8,987 bases of DNA from CAISIP01 sp031383745 (GCA_031383745.1 JANMZX010000382.1:1-8987); one strand, 5' to 3'; numbered from the stretch's first letter, positions 1 through 6,734 are shown. The notes: a model not told the origin generated them from the sequence alone. Program-made: numbers and translations.

Positions 1-411
1 GGCCACGGCAAGAAGGCCGCGCGCCACATCGACGCCTGGCTGCGCGGCACGCGCCATGAGCCGGCGCCCAAACACGAAGTCGCCAGTTTCGACAAGCTCA
101 ACCCCTGGTACTACAGCGACGCCCCCAAGACACTGCAACCAGTGCTCGATCTCGCGCGGCGCACATCGAGTTTCGACGAGGTACAGGGCGGGCTGGACGA
201 GTCCAATGCGCTGTTCGAGGCACGCCGATGCCTGTCCTGCGGCAACTGCTTCGAATGCGACAACTGCTACGGTGTGTGTCCCGACAACGCAGTCATCAAG
301 CACGGACCGGGGCGGGGTTTCGACTTCAACTACGACTACTGCAAGGGTTGTGGCATGTGCGTGGCCGAATGCCCCTGCGGCGCGATCCGCATGGAGCCCG
401 AATCGATCTGA
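1..411 (+). CDS. GltD-like NAD(P)/FAD oxidoreductase with C-terminal 2[4Fe-4S] ferredoxin domain (3' end only)
   Basis: The gene enters from the left edge in frame 1; 136 codons remain before TGA at 409-411. The first residues (GHGKKAARHIDAWLRG) match the end of the nucleotide-binding fold of glutamate synthase small-subunit-like flavoproteins, where the pattern leads into the last helix. A ferredoxin domain follows. Counting within the visible part, Cys83-86-89-93 form one CxxCxxCxxxCP cluster motif and Cys114-117-120-124 form a second, the classical 2[4Fe-4S] layout. Two more cysteines (77 and 80) lie just before the first motif and one (126) just after the second. Family members pass electrons between NAD(P)H and ferredoxin or an Fe-S partner, often beside 2-oxoacid oxidoreductase subunits, but the partner genes would lie off the left edge. 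The flavin domain is not visible, so the exact family (GltD-like, PadI-like or other) is an inference. The protein is expected to be cytoplasmic. Confidence 0.85.
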   Translation, partial: GHGKKAARHIDAWLRGTRHEPAPKHEVASFDKLNPWYYSDAPKTLQPVLDLARRTSSFDEVQGGLDESNALFEARRCLSCGNCFECDNCYGVCPDNAVIKHGPGRGFDFNYDYCKGCGMCVAECPCGAIRMEPESI

Positions 412-425
412 CCATCCGTCCGGCG

Positions 426-456
426 CGCGGCCAGCGGGCCCGCGGTCATGTGACCG
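426..456. terminator. GC-rich stem-loops between convergent genes, possible bidirectional terminator
   Basis: The 55-base gap between two converging genes holds overlapping inverted repeats. Bases 426-432 can pair with 437-444 (one bulged base) around an AGCG loop. A second perfect 6-bp repeat, CGGTCA/TGACCG, spans 443-456 with a 2-base centre. Neither is followed by a T tract on either strand, so a classical intrinsic terminator is not shown. The position between stop codons is the main reason for the call. Confidence 0.35.
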
Positions 457-466
457 GCACCGGGCC

Positions 467-1366
467 TCACTTGCGCGACGACACGACGATGCCGCCGACA
501 ATCAACGCGAATGCGAGTGCGTGGTAGGCCTGCGGCGTTTCGCCGGTGAAAGCTGCCGACATCAGGGCCGCGAACAGCGGCGTGAGGTTCGAGAAAAACC
601 CCGCCACCGCCGGCCCGGCGCGCTGGATGCCGATGTTCCAGCAGCGGTAGGCCACCACCGACGGCCCCACCGCCACGTAGACCAGCGCCGCCGCCAGCGG
701 CCATCCCCAGAACACACGGGCATCGGTCAGCAGCCATTCAGACCCCGAGAACAGCCCCGACCAGCCCAGGCCGAAGGCCACTTGCGCCAGCACGAAGGCG
801 GCCCAGTCGTTGCGGATGGCGTCCGGCTCCAGGCGCTGCGACAGCAGCCAGCTGTAGACGGCCCACAAGGCGGTGGCCAGCAACACGAACATGTCTCCGG
901 GCACCAGGCGCAGCTGCAGCAGCTGCGCCCACTCGCCGCGCGCCAGCACCACACAGACACCGGACATCGACAACACCGCGCCGAGCATCTGCACCCGCGA
1001 CACCCTGGCCCGGAACATCAGCGCGCCCACGGCCAGCATCCACAAGGGGGAACTCGACGCGACCAGCGTCACGTTGAGTGGCGTGGAGGTCTGCAGCGCC
1101 AGGTACTGCAGGCTGTTGTAGCAGCCCATGCCCAGCAGGCCCAGCAGCGCGAAGCGCCGCCAATGCGTCCACATCCCGCTGCCGCGGCGCAGCACCCAGC
1201 CCGCCAGCGGCAGCAGGATCAGGAATGCCAGCACCCAGCGCAGAAAGTTCAGCGTCAAGGGCGGAATCAGCGTGTGCACCAGGCGGCCGACAACGGCGTT
1301 GCCGGCCCACATCAGGGGCGCCACCGCCAGCAACAGCGCGGTCTGCAGGTTGAGCTTCTGCGTCAT
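467..1366 (-). CDS. EamA/DMT-family transporter (10-TM drug/metabolite permease)
   Basis: This 299-residue inner-membrane protein is built almost entirely of hydrophobic segments and fits the usual ~300-residue, ten-helix, two-EamA-repeat layout. Residues ~9-30 form the first helix with WAGNAVVGR at 20-28, a typical EamA opening; FLRW at 41-44 follows. The second repeat begins near residue 159 (DMFVLLATALWAVYSWLLS). It ends with the family-like stretch NLTPLFAALMSAAFTGE around 260-276. Members export or import amino acids, purines, drugs or other metabolites, and the substrate cannot be read from sequence. The ATG at 1366 was chosen because it overlaps the stop of the upstream ATPase gene as ATGA (1363-1366), which implies translational coupling, and because the predicted product then starts directly before the first helix. 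The open frame continues further upstream, but only as a shadow of the ATPase gene. It is the last gene of the six-gene unit. Confidence 0.9.
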   Translation of the reverse strand: MTQKLNLQTALLLAVAPLMWAGNAVVGRLVHTLIPPLTLNFLRWVLAFLILLPLAGWVLRRGSGMWTHWRRFALLGLLGMGCYNSLQYLALQTSTPLNVTLVASSSPLWMLAVGALMFRARVSRVQMLGAVLSMSGVCVVLARGEWAQLLQLRLVPGDMFVLLATALWAVYSWLLSQRLEPDAIRNDWAAFVLAQVAFGLGWSGLFSGSEWLLTDARVFWGWPLAAALVYVAVGPSVVAYRCWNIGIQRAGPAVAGFFSNLTPLFAALMSAAFTGETPQAYHALAFALIVGGIVVSSRK

Positions 1367-4065
1367 GCCGGATCGTCCGCTGCGAGGGCCAGCCGGGAGG
1401 CGCGCCGGCGCCGCCACGCCTTCTCGACTTCGACCGCCAGGCCTACCACCAGGGCGGCACCTATGCAGATCCCCAGTTCGGACGGGCTCAGCGGCTCGGT
1501 CTTGAAGATCGGGTTCAGGGCCGGCACATAGATCAAGGCCATCTGCAGCAGGAAGGTCAACAGCACCGCGCCGACCAGGGGGCGGTTGGAAAACAGGCCG
1601 ATGCGCCACAACGCATCGGTTTCCGACCGGATCGCCATCACATGCGCCATTTGCGACAACGTGAGCACCGTGAACACCATGGTCTGCCAGTGGGCATGCC
1701 CGCTGGCGATGGCCCAGGCCTGCACACCCAGGCACAAGCCGCCGATCAGCAGGCCGAAACCCAGGATGTGTTGCCACATGCCGTGGGCAAACAGGCTCTC
1801 GCCGGGGGCCCGCGGGGGCCGCTGCATGATGCCGCGCTCGGACTGCTCCGCCGCCAGCGCCAGCCCGGGCAGGCCATCGGTCACCAGATTGACCCACAGG
1901 ATGTGGATCGGCAGCAGGGGAATCGGCAGCAGAAGCATCGGGGCCAGGAACAGCGTCCAGATTTCACCGGAGTTGCCGGTCATCGCGTAGCGCACGAACT
2001 TGCGGATGTTGTCGTAGATGCGCCGGCCTTCCCGAACCGCCGCCACGATGGTCGCAAAATTGTCGTCCAGCAGCACCAGACTGGCAGACTCGCGTGCCAC
2101 ATCGGTTCCGCCCTGCCCCATGGCCACGCCGATATCGGCGCGCTTGAGCGCCGGGGCATCGTTGACGCCGTCGCCGGTCATCGCGACATACTGGCCGAGC
2201 GACTGCAGCGCCTCGACAATCCGGATCTTCTGCGCCGGGTCGACGCGCGCGTACACCTGCACCTGGGCCACCCGTTCGCGCAGAGCGGCATCGTCCAGGC
2301 GGGTCAGGTCCTGACCGGTGAGCACCGGCGCAGCGTCGCTCGTGACGATACCGAGCCGGCGCGCGATGGCCCGCGCGGTGGCCGGGTGGTCGCCGGTGAT
2401 CATCACCGGCGTGATGCCGGCCGCCAGGCACTCCGCCACCGCCTGGGCCGCCTCGGGCCGTGGCGGGTCGATGAGCGCGATCAGACCCAGCAGTTGCAGC
2501 TGGCTCTCGACGCCTTCGGACGCGTCCGCCGCGGGCAGCACCGCGTGCTCGCGCCGCGCCAGCACCAGCACCCGCATGCCCTGGAGCGCGAGCGCATCCG
2601 CCTGCGCGAGCACCGCCGCGCGGTCCAGGGCCTGCTCGCCGCCTGGCGACCATTGGCTCTCGCAGCGCGGCAGCACCGACTCCGGCGCGCCCTTGGTATA
2701 GGCCACCAGCCCCTGCGCCTGACGGTGAAAGGTGGTCATGCACCGGCGCTCGGAATCGAAGGGCTGTTCCTGCACCCGCGGCGCGGCCAGCTCGAGTGCC
2801 GTCTTGTCCACCCCCGCCACAGCGGCGGCCGCCACCAGCGCGGTTTCCGTCGGGTCTCCCAGCCAGATGCCCGGCGCATCGCCAGGACGGGCGTCGTTGC
2901 ACAGTGCCGCCGCCGTCAGTGCTTCGCGCTGCACGTCGCTCACCGGGTTGCCAGGCGCTGGCGTCCAGGACTGGCCATCGGCTACCAGCAGCTCGGCGTG
3001 CATGCGGTTCTGTGTCAGCGTACCGGTCTTGTCGGAACAGATGGTGCTGACCGAACCCAGCGTTTCGACCGACGGCAGGCGGCGCACCAGCGCGTGCACG
3101 TCGACCATGCGCCGTGCTCCCAGGGCCAGCAGCACCGTCACGACGGCCGGCAGGGCCTCCGGGATCGCGGCCACGGCCAGGCTGATCGCTGTGAGCGCCA
3201 TCAGCAGGGGAGTCTCCCCGCGCAGTATGCCGACCATGAAGATGACCACGCAGATGCCGATCACGCCGATCGACAGCCGCTTGCCGAAGGCGGCCAGCCG
3301 GCGCTGCAGCGGTGTCGTGCGGTCTTCCTGGTCCAGCAGCTGCGCCACCTTGCCCAGTTCGGTGCCCATGCCGGTGGCGACCACCAGCCCGCGTCCTCGT
3401 CCATGGGTGGCGATGGTGCCCTTGAACGCCATGTTGAGGCGCTCGCCAAGCGCCTGCGCATCCTCGGGCTGCAGCGCCGCGGTGTGCTTGGCGACCGTGA
3501 CCGATTCCCCGGTAAGCGCCGATTCGTCCACCTGCAACCGCGCCGATTCGAACAGTCGCATGTCCGCAGGCACATGGTTGCCGGCTTCCAGCTGCACGAT
3601 GTCGCCCGGCACCAGCTCGCGGGAGGGCACCGACTGCAACTGCCCCTCGCGCAGCACCATGGCCCGCGCCGCTGCCATCTGCTGCAGCGCGGCCATCGCC
3701 TTGTCGGCGCGCCAGGACTGCACAAACCCGACCACGGCGTTGAGCACCACGATCACCAGGATGACCAGTGTGTCGGTCAGGTCGCCGATGACTCCGGAGA
3801 TCACCGCTGCCGCCAGCAGCACCAGCACCATGAAATCCTTGAACTGCTCGGCCAGCAGGGCCAGCGGGCCAGGCCGGCTGCGTGCCAGGAGTTCATTCGG
3901 GCCGTGGCGCAGCGCACGCGCCGCCACGTCAGCGGCCAACAGGCCGTGGCCGGTATCCACACCGTGCACCTGGGCCAGTTCCAGAGAATCGCGCGTGTGC
4001 CAGGCGAACTCGGCGGGCGCAGCCTCGTTGGCGGGCGGGCCCTGCCCGGGAGCTTCGCGGTTCAT
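1363..4065 (-). CDS. P2-type cation-transporting ATPase (Ca2+-ATPase-like, PacL/SERCA relatives)
   Basis: This ~900-residue cation pump carries every P-type hallmark (numbering from the ATG): an N-terminal cation-ATPase domain (~20-70), actuator TGES at 185-188, DKTGT with phospho-acceptor Asp345, KGAPE at 458-462 in the nucleotide domain, TGD at 557-559 and TGDGVND at 630-636. Helix M4 has IPEALP with Glu303. M5 has NSGE (Asn698, Glu701) and M6 has NLVTDG (Asn726, Thr729, Asp730). These match the SERCA ligands Glu309, Asn768, Glu771, Asn796, Thr799 and Asp800, which favours Ca2+-type over heavy-metal transport. The M8 region has LSQMAH where SERCA has Glu908, so one site may differ. Ten helices are expected, with M7-M10 after ~766. 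The frame also allows TTG two codons upstream (4071); ATG at 4065 is preferred. The stop overlaps the next gene's ATG (ATGA). Mg2+ or Mn2+ transport remains possible. Confidence 0.92.
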   Translation of the reverse strand: MNREAPGQGPPANEAAPAEFAWHTRDSLELAQVHGVDTGHGLLAADVAARALRHGPNELLARSRPGPLALLAEQFKDFMVLVLLAAAVISGVIGDLTDTLVILVIVVLNAVVGFVQSWRADKAMAALQQMAAARAMVLREGQLQSVPSRELVPGDIVQLEAGNHVPADMRLFESARLQVDESALTGESVTVAKHTAALQPEDAQALGERLNMAFKGTIATHGRGRGLVVATGMGTELGKVAQLLDQEDRTTPLQRRLAAFGKRLSIGVIGICVVIFMVGILRGETPLLMALTAISLAVAAIPEALPAVVTVLLALGARRMVDVHALVRRLPSVETLGSVSTICSDKTGTLTQNRMHAELLVADGQSWTPAPGNPVSDVQREALTAAALCNDARPGDAPGIWLGDPTETALVAAAAVAGVDKTALELAAPRVQEQPFDSERRCMTTFHRQAQGLVAYTKGAPESVLPRCESQWSPGGEQALDRAAVLAQADALALQGMRVLVLARREHAVLPAADASEGVESQLQLLGLIALIDPPRPEAAQAVAECLAAGITPVMITGDHPATARAIARRLGIVTSDAAPVLTGQDLTRLDDAALRERVAQVQVYARVDPAQKIRIVEALQSLGQYVAMTGDGVNDAPALKRADIGVAMGQGGTDVARESASLVLLDDNFATIVAAVREGRRIYDNIRKFVRYAMTGNSGEIWTLFLAPMLLLPIPLLPIHILWVNLVTDGLPGLALAAEQSERGIMQRPPRAPGESLFAHGMWQHILGFGLLIGGLCLGVQAWAIASGHAHWQTMVFTVLTLSQMAHVMAIRSETDALWRIGLFSNRPLVGAVLLTFLLQMALIYVPALNPIFKTEPLSPSELGICIGAALVVGLAVEVEKAWRRRRASRLALAADDPA

Positions 4066-4096
4066 GGACAACTGACCCGGTGTGCCAGCGGTGGCA

Positions 4097-4687
4097 CTAC
4101 GCCGCCTCGCGACCGAGGGCGCGCATCCGGGACTCCAGCTTGCCGACGGCCGCGGCGTCGAGCGTGTCCACCGAGCCGATCAGCGTCTCGTGGACCGGCG
4201 CAATCCCGACGAATCCCAGGATATTGCGCTCCAGTGACTTGATGCTGTGGGCGCGGAAGTACCAGCGGTACACCACCGCCGGCATGCCCATGGTGGCCAC
4301 GACACGGGCAGAGCGCCCACCCAGCGCCTTGGCCCCGAAGGGATTGGCGGCGTCGGGCTTGAACGCGAAACCCGGGCGCGCGACCTGCTCCAGAAAACCC
4401 TTGAGCAGGGCCGGCATGTCACCCAGCCACAAGGGGAAAAACAACACGATGTGCTGCGCCCAGCCGATATCGTCCTGCGCCTGCTGCAGGCTCGCCGGCA
4501 AGGCACCGTGTTGCCATTCCTGCTGGCTACGCAGCAGCGGAAACTCCAGCCCGGCGACGTCGACCCGGCGCACATCGTGGCCACCCGTCCAGGCGCCCTC
4601 CTTGTAGGCGTCTTCAAGCTGGTGGCAGAGGTGGCGCTGGCTGGCGTCCGGATGTCCCTGGATCAGGAGAATGTGTTTCTTGGTCAT
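4097..4687 (-). CDS. Flavodoxin-fold NAD(P)H oxidoreductase (NQO/KefF/MdaB-like)
   Basis: This 196-residue cytoplasmic protein belongs to the Flavodoxin_2 (NAD(P)H:quinone reductase-like) family. The first strand and loop, KHILLIQGHPD (4-14), form the usual FMN phosphate-binding start. FPLWLGDMPALLKGF at 84-98 followed by a Phe-containing PGFAF segment (105-109) is the characteristic central motif that contacts flavin and forms the dimer face. ATMGMP at 131-136 begins the next strand-loop. Relatives reduce quinones, azo compounds or similar electrophiles with two electrons from NAD(P)H, and some (KefF) regulate K+ efflux systems. No Kef gene is visible here, so a regulatory role is not supported. 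The ATG at 4687 places the GHP motif at the normal distance from the N-terminus. It starts 10 bases after the thioredoxin stop, and 31 bases separate its own stop from the ATPase start. The exact substrate is unknown. Confidence 0.88.
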   Translation of the reverse strand: MTKKHILLIQGHPDASQRHLCHQLEDAYKEGAWTGGHDVRRVDVAGLEFPLLRSQQEWQHGALPASLQQAQDDIGWAQHIVLFFPLWLGDMPALLKGFLEQVARPGFAFKPDAANPFGAKALGGRSARVVATMGMPAVVYRWYFRAHSIKSLERNILGFVGIAPVHETLIGSVDTLDAAAVGKLESRMRALGREAA

Positions 4688-4697
4688 GGACAATTCG

Positions 4698-5027
4698 TCA
4701 ATCGGACCGGCCTGGCGTCCTGGCCAGCGCCTGCCCGATGGCCTTCGCATCGGTGGGGCGCACCAGCCGTGCGACCTCCACGCCGTCCTTCAGGAAAACC
4801 AGCGTCGGCCACAGCGTGACGCCGAAAGTGCGCCCGAGCCTTCGGCCACTGCCATCCTCGACCCGGATGTGGCGCACGTCCGGCCGCAATGCGAGCGCCT
4901 GGTCGACGATCGGCTGTGCTGCCCGGCAATGGCCGCACCAGTTGGTGCCGAAGTCCAGCACAAGCGGCCCTGCATCGGCATCGATCTGCGCGCGGTCGGG
5001 CTGGGTAGGGCTGTAGGCGGTGGTCAT
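4698..5027 (-). CDS. Small thioredoxin-family protein with WCGHC active site
   Basis: This 109-residue protein has the size and layout of a classical thioredoxin. The strand PLVLDFGTNW (21-30) leads into the active site Cys31-Gly-His-Cys34, and the cis-proline is Pro74 in TLWPTLVFLKDG. No signal peptide or membrane segment is visible, so it is predicted to be cytoplasmic. The CGHC centre is the protein disulfide isomerase sequence rather than the CGPC of TrxA; His in that position generally makes the disulfide more oxidising. It may therefore act as a specialised disulfide reductase or isomerase, although this is inference. The ATG at 5027 overlaps the stop of the upstream YchJ gene as ATGA (5024-5027), fixing the start. 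Its neighbour downstream, a flavin reductase, is also a redox protein, but a direct partnership is not shown. Confidence 0.9.
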   Translation of the reverse strand: MTTAYSPTQPDRAQIDADAGPLVLDFGTNWCGHCRAAQPIVDQALALRPDVRHIRVEDGSGRRLGRTFGVTLWPTLVFLKDGVEVARLVRPTDAKAIGQALARTPGRSD

Positions 5028-5437
5028 GGAGCGTCGGGATCGATTATCTGCCCGTCGATGTAGTACCAGCGACCGCCTTCGCGCACGAAGCGGCTGATCT
5101 CGTGCAGGCGTTGTGGTCGCCCGCTGTCGCGGCAGCGGGCGACGAACTCGACCACCCCCGCGTCGCCGGACTCCTGCGCGTGCACCACCTCGAGCCCGAG
5201 CCAGCGGATCGGGGGCAAGTCCAGTTCTCCAGGCCCGGTCGATGGGTGCCAGGTGGCGAGCAGATACTCTGGCAGGCCCAGGGCATAGGCGCTGTAACGC
5301 GAGCGCATCAGCGCCTCGGCGCCCGCGGCGTGGAGGCCCTCGTCCAGGCCCTTGTGCCAGGGTCCGCAGCACTCGACATAGGTCTTGCCGCTCTCGCACG
5401 GGCACGGCGTGTATGGGCGCACCAGGCTTTTCTTCAT
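5024..5437 (-). CDS. YchJ-family (UPF0225) protein with N-terminal SEC-C zinc motif
   Basis: This 137-residue protein is a recognisable YchJ homologue. The N-terminal SEC-C zinc-binding motif uses Cys12, Cys14, Cys23 and Cys24 (PCPCESGKTYVECCGPW). It is followed by the family-typical EALMRSRYSAYALG (41-54), a TWHPS stretch (62-66), WLGLEV (79-84) and the closing GGRWYYIDG (121-129). E. coli YchJ carries a second SEC-C motif at its C-terminus; here the protein stops soon after WYYIDG, so that second zinc motif is absent. The family's biochemical function is not established; the SEC-C motif is shared with SecA and suggests zinc-dependent contact with nucleic acid or protein. The ATG at 5437 overlaps the stop of the ceramidase-like gene (ATGA, 5434-5437), and the stop in turn overlaps the thioredoxin start, so it is coupled on both sides. 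Confidence 0.92.
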   Translation of the reverse strand: MKKSLVRPYTPCPCESGKTYVECCGPWHKGLDEGLHAAGAEALMRSRYSAYALGLPEYLLATWHPSTGPGELDLPPIRWLGLEVVHAQESGDAGVVEFVARCRDSGRPQRLHEISRFVREGGRWYYIDGQIIDPDAP

Positions 5438-6177
5438 TGGCGCGATGGTACCCAAGCCGGCGCCGGTGACAGCAGCAGGCGGTAGTGCTGGCAGGCCAGG
5501 TAAAGCGCCAGCGCGGATGCCAGGTGCCACACCGCATGGCCCTGCACAAAATGGTTGTCCGGGTCGCACCACGCGCGGGTCAGGTCCAGCAGAGACGCCG
5601 CCTGGGCCACGCCCATCAGCAGCAGGCTGGCCAGGAAACGCCCCAGCGCGACGCGTTGCGCCGCGTGCCGGCGGGCGCTGAACTCGGTCGCGACGGTAGC
5701 GACGGTTGCCAGCGCGATCAGCCATTGGAACGGCCAGTGGACCAGGTACATGGCGTGCACCAGGCCCACACCGACGACGACCAGGCCGATGTAGGCCGGA
5801 ACCAGGGCGCCGGGCGCGATCCACCGATTGCGCCGCAGGTTGATCACCAGAAACCAGAACACCAGCAGGAACATGCCGATGAAATCGAGCACCTGGCTGA
5901 GGTAGTTGTTGCTGGCATGGTAGGCGCCCGACAGCAGCCCCATGGCAAACATCGCCGGCCCCATCCAGCGCAACTCCATGTGTAGCGAACGCCGGTTCTG
6001 GAGAAGGATCACCACCGCAAACAGCAGGTAGAGCAGGTTGGACCAGGTATTGGCGGGCTCGCTGATCCACCCGCACAGCGTCGCCTCGCACCACTTGATG
6101 TTGGGCGCGCCGAGCAGGTCGGCGCTGGCACGCCAGGGGCAGTTCGGTGGATGTGGATTGGGATACGCCGCGAGCAT
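5434..6177 (-). CDS. Ceramidase-like (alkaline ceramidase/CREST superfamily) integral membrane hydrolase
   Basis: This 247-residue protein has about seven hydrophobic segments and is a bacterial member of the ceramidase family (Pfam PF05875 type). WCE at 29-31 and EPANTWSNLLYL at 40-51 form the N-terminal signature. The metal-site residues are Ser83 and His87 (SGAYH), Asp98 (DFIG), His214 and His218 (HAVWH). The spacing Ser-4-His-11-Asp and His-4-His equals that of human ACER3 (Ser77, His81, Asp92, His217, His221), which binds catalytic zinc and hydrolyses the amide bond of ceramides. The N-terminal calcium-site residues are only partly kept: Lys28 replaces the Asp before WCE. The true substrate is uncertain, because betaproteobacteria usually lack sphingolipids; an acyl-amide lipid or imported ceramide is possible. 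ATG 6177 is the first gene of the six-gene minus-strand unit, and its TGA overlaps the ychJ start. No strong Shine-Dalgarno is seen. Confidence 0.88.
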   Translation of the reverse strand: MLAAYPNPHPPNCPWRASADLLGAPNIKWCEATLCGWISEPANTWSNLLYLLFAVVILLQNRRSLHMELRWMGPAMFAMGLLSGAYHASNNYLSQVLDFIGMFLLVFWFLVINLRRNRWIAPGALVPAYIGLVVVGVGLVHAMYLVHWPFQWLIALATVATVATEFSARRHAAQRVALGRFLASLLLMGVAQAASLLDLTRAWCDPDNHFVQGHAVWHLASALALYLACQHYRLLLSPAPAWVPSRQ

Positions 6178-6284
6178 GCTGGCGTCGGTTATACCCGAGC
6201 GCGAAATGGATCGGCATCTACACTGGGGGCGAGCCGCGGAGCGCGCAAGACTGCACGCCTGCGCCCCTGGAAAGGACCCCGACC
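6178..6284. promoter_or_regulatory. Divergent promoter region between the six-gene unit and the DUF3429 gene
   Basis: Both flanking genes read outward, so promoters for each must lie here or just inside the flanking genes. The near-palindrome GGTTATACC at 6187-6195 offers a -10-like hexamer on the minus strand (TATAAC, 6193-6188) only 10 bases before the ceramidase ATG, which would give an almost leaderless transcript, and a -10-like TATACC on the plus strand. No good -35 hexamer is found at standard spacing for either. The TACACT at 6219-6224 is another weak plus-strand -10 candidate. The region is certain as an intergenic control region; the hexamers are tentative. Confidence 0.35.
6272..6276 (+). 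promoter_or_regulatory. Shine-Dalgarno AAGGA that selects a TTG start
   Basis: AAGGA sits 8 bases before TTG at 6285-6287. No ATG or GTG at a sensible distance precedes the first membrane helix in this frame, so this site decides the start of the DUF3429 gene. Confidence 0.75.
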
Positions 6285-6734
6285 TTGACGCCCAACGATC
6301 CCCTTGCCAATAGCCCGCCGCCTTGGGCCCTGCGGCTCGGTTATGCCGGCCTGATTCCGTTCGTCTTCGGCGCCGCGCTGATCCGCCTGGTCGAACCGGG
6401 GCTGATGCCGTTTGCCATGCTGGCCCTGGCAGGCTACGCGGCCACGGTGGCCAGCTTTCTGGGGGGCATCCATTGGGGCCTGGCGATGCGCGACACCGAG
6501 CACAGGCGCCTGTTCCCGTACGTCTGGGGGGCGATCCCCAGTGTGCTGGCGTCGATCGCCGTAATCATGCCGCCGTGGGCCGGCCTGGTGGTGTTGGGGC
6601 TGCTGCTCGCCGGTTGTTATGCGGTCGACCGCCAGCTGTATGTGCACTACCACCTGCAGGGCTGGCTGCCGCTGCGCTTGCGCCTGACCCTGGTCGCCAG
6701 CCTGAGCTGCATGGTGGGCGCCTACGACATGTAG
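6285..6734 (+). CDS. DUF3429 (TMEM69-like) inner-membrane protein
   Basis: This 149-residue protein is read from TTG at 6285 with AAGGA 8 bases upstream; ATG codons further upstream in the frame would add a tail that overlaps the divergent promoter and looks non-coding. Residues 15-36 (ALRLGYAGLIPFVFGAALI core) form the first helix and about five helices cover the protein. The stretch ASFLGGIHWGLAMR at 56-69 and the ending RLRLTLVASLSCMVGA (131-146) are the recognisable signatures of DUF3429, the family that includes mitochondrial TMEM69. The family is common in proteobacteria and has no settled biochemical role that I can name. It is transcribed alone, divergently from the six-gene unit and convergently with gnd. 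Confidence 0.85.
   Translation: MTPNDPLANSPPPWALRLGYAGLIPFVFGAALIRLVEPGLMPFAMLALAGYAATVASFLGGIHWGLAMRDTEHRRLFPYVWGAIPSVLASIAVIMPPWAGLVVLGLLLAGCYAVDRQLYVHYHLQGWLPLRLRLTLVASLSCMVGAYDM

Noticed and set aside
56..1531. 491-codon plus-strand open frame across the ferredoxin-domain gene and the EamA gene
   Set aside because: It runs out of frame through one clear gene and antisense through another, and its product is compositionally biased with no domain.
1642..4242. 866-codon plus-strand open frame antisense to the cation ATPase gene
   Set aside because: The minus strand encodes a full P-type ATPase with all motifs. The antisense frame gives a His-, Gln- and Arg-rich low-complexity product with no domain, a common by-product of GC-rich codon usage.
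4698..5549. 283-codon minus-strand open frame suggesting a thioredoxin with a long N-terminal domain
   Set aside because: The first part is an out-of-frame reading of ychJ. Thioredoxin homology begins only after the ATG at 5027, which overlaps the ychJ stop.
5024..6217. 397-codon minus-strand open frame joining the ceramidase region to ychJ
   Set aside because: Only the last 137 codons are real (YchJ). The upstream part is a shifted frame of the ceramidase-like gene; the ATGA overlap explains the apparent fusion.
6147..6284. 46-codon N-terminal extension of the DUF3429 gene from an upstream ATG
   Set aside because: It would overlap the 5' end of the divergent ceramidase-like gene and the promoter region; the TTG at 6285 has a well-placed AAGGA and begins just before the first helix.
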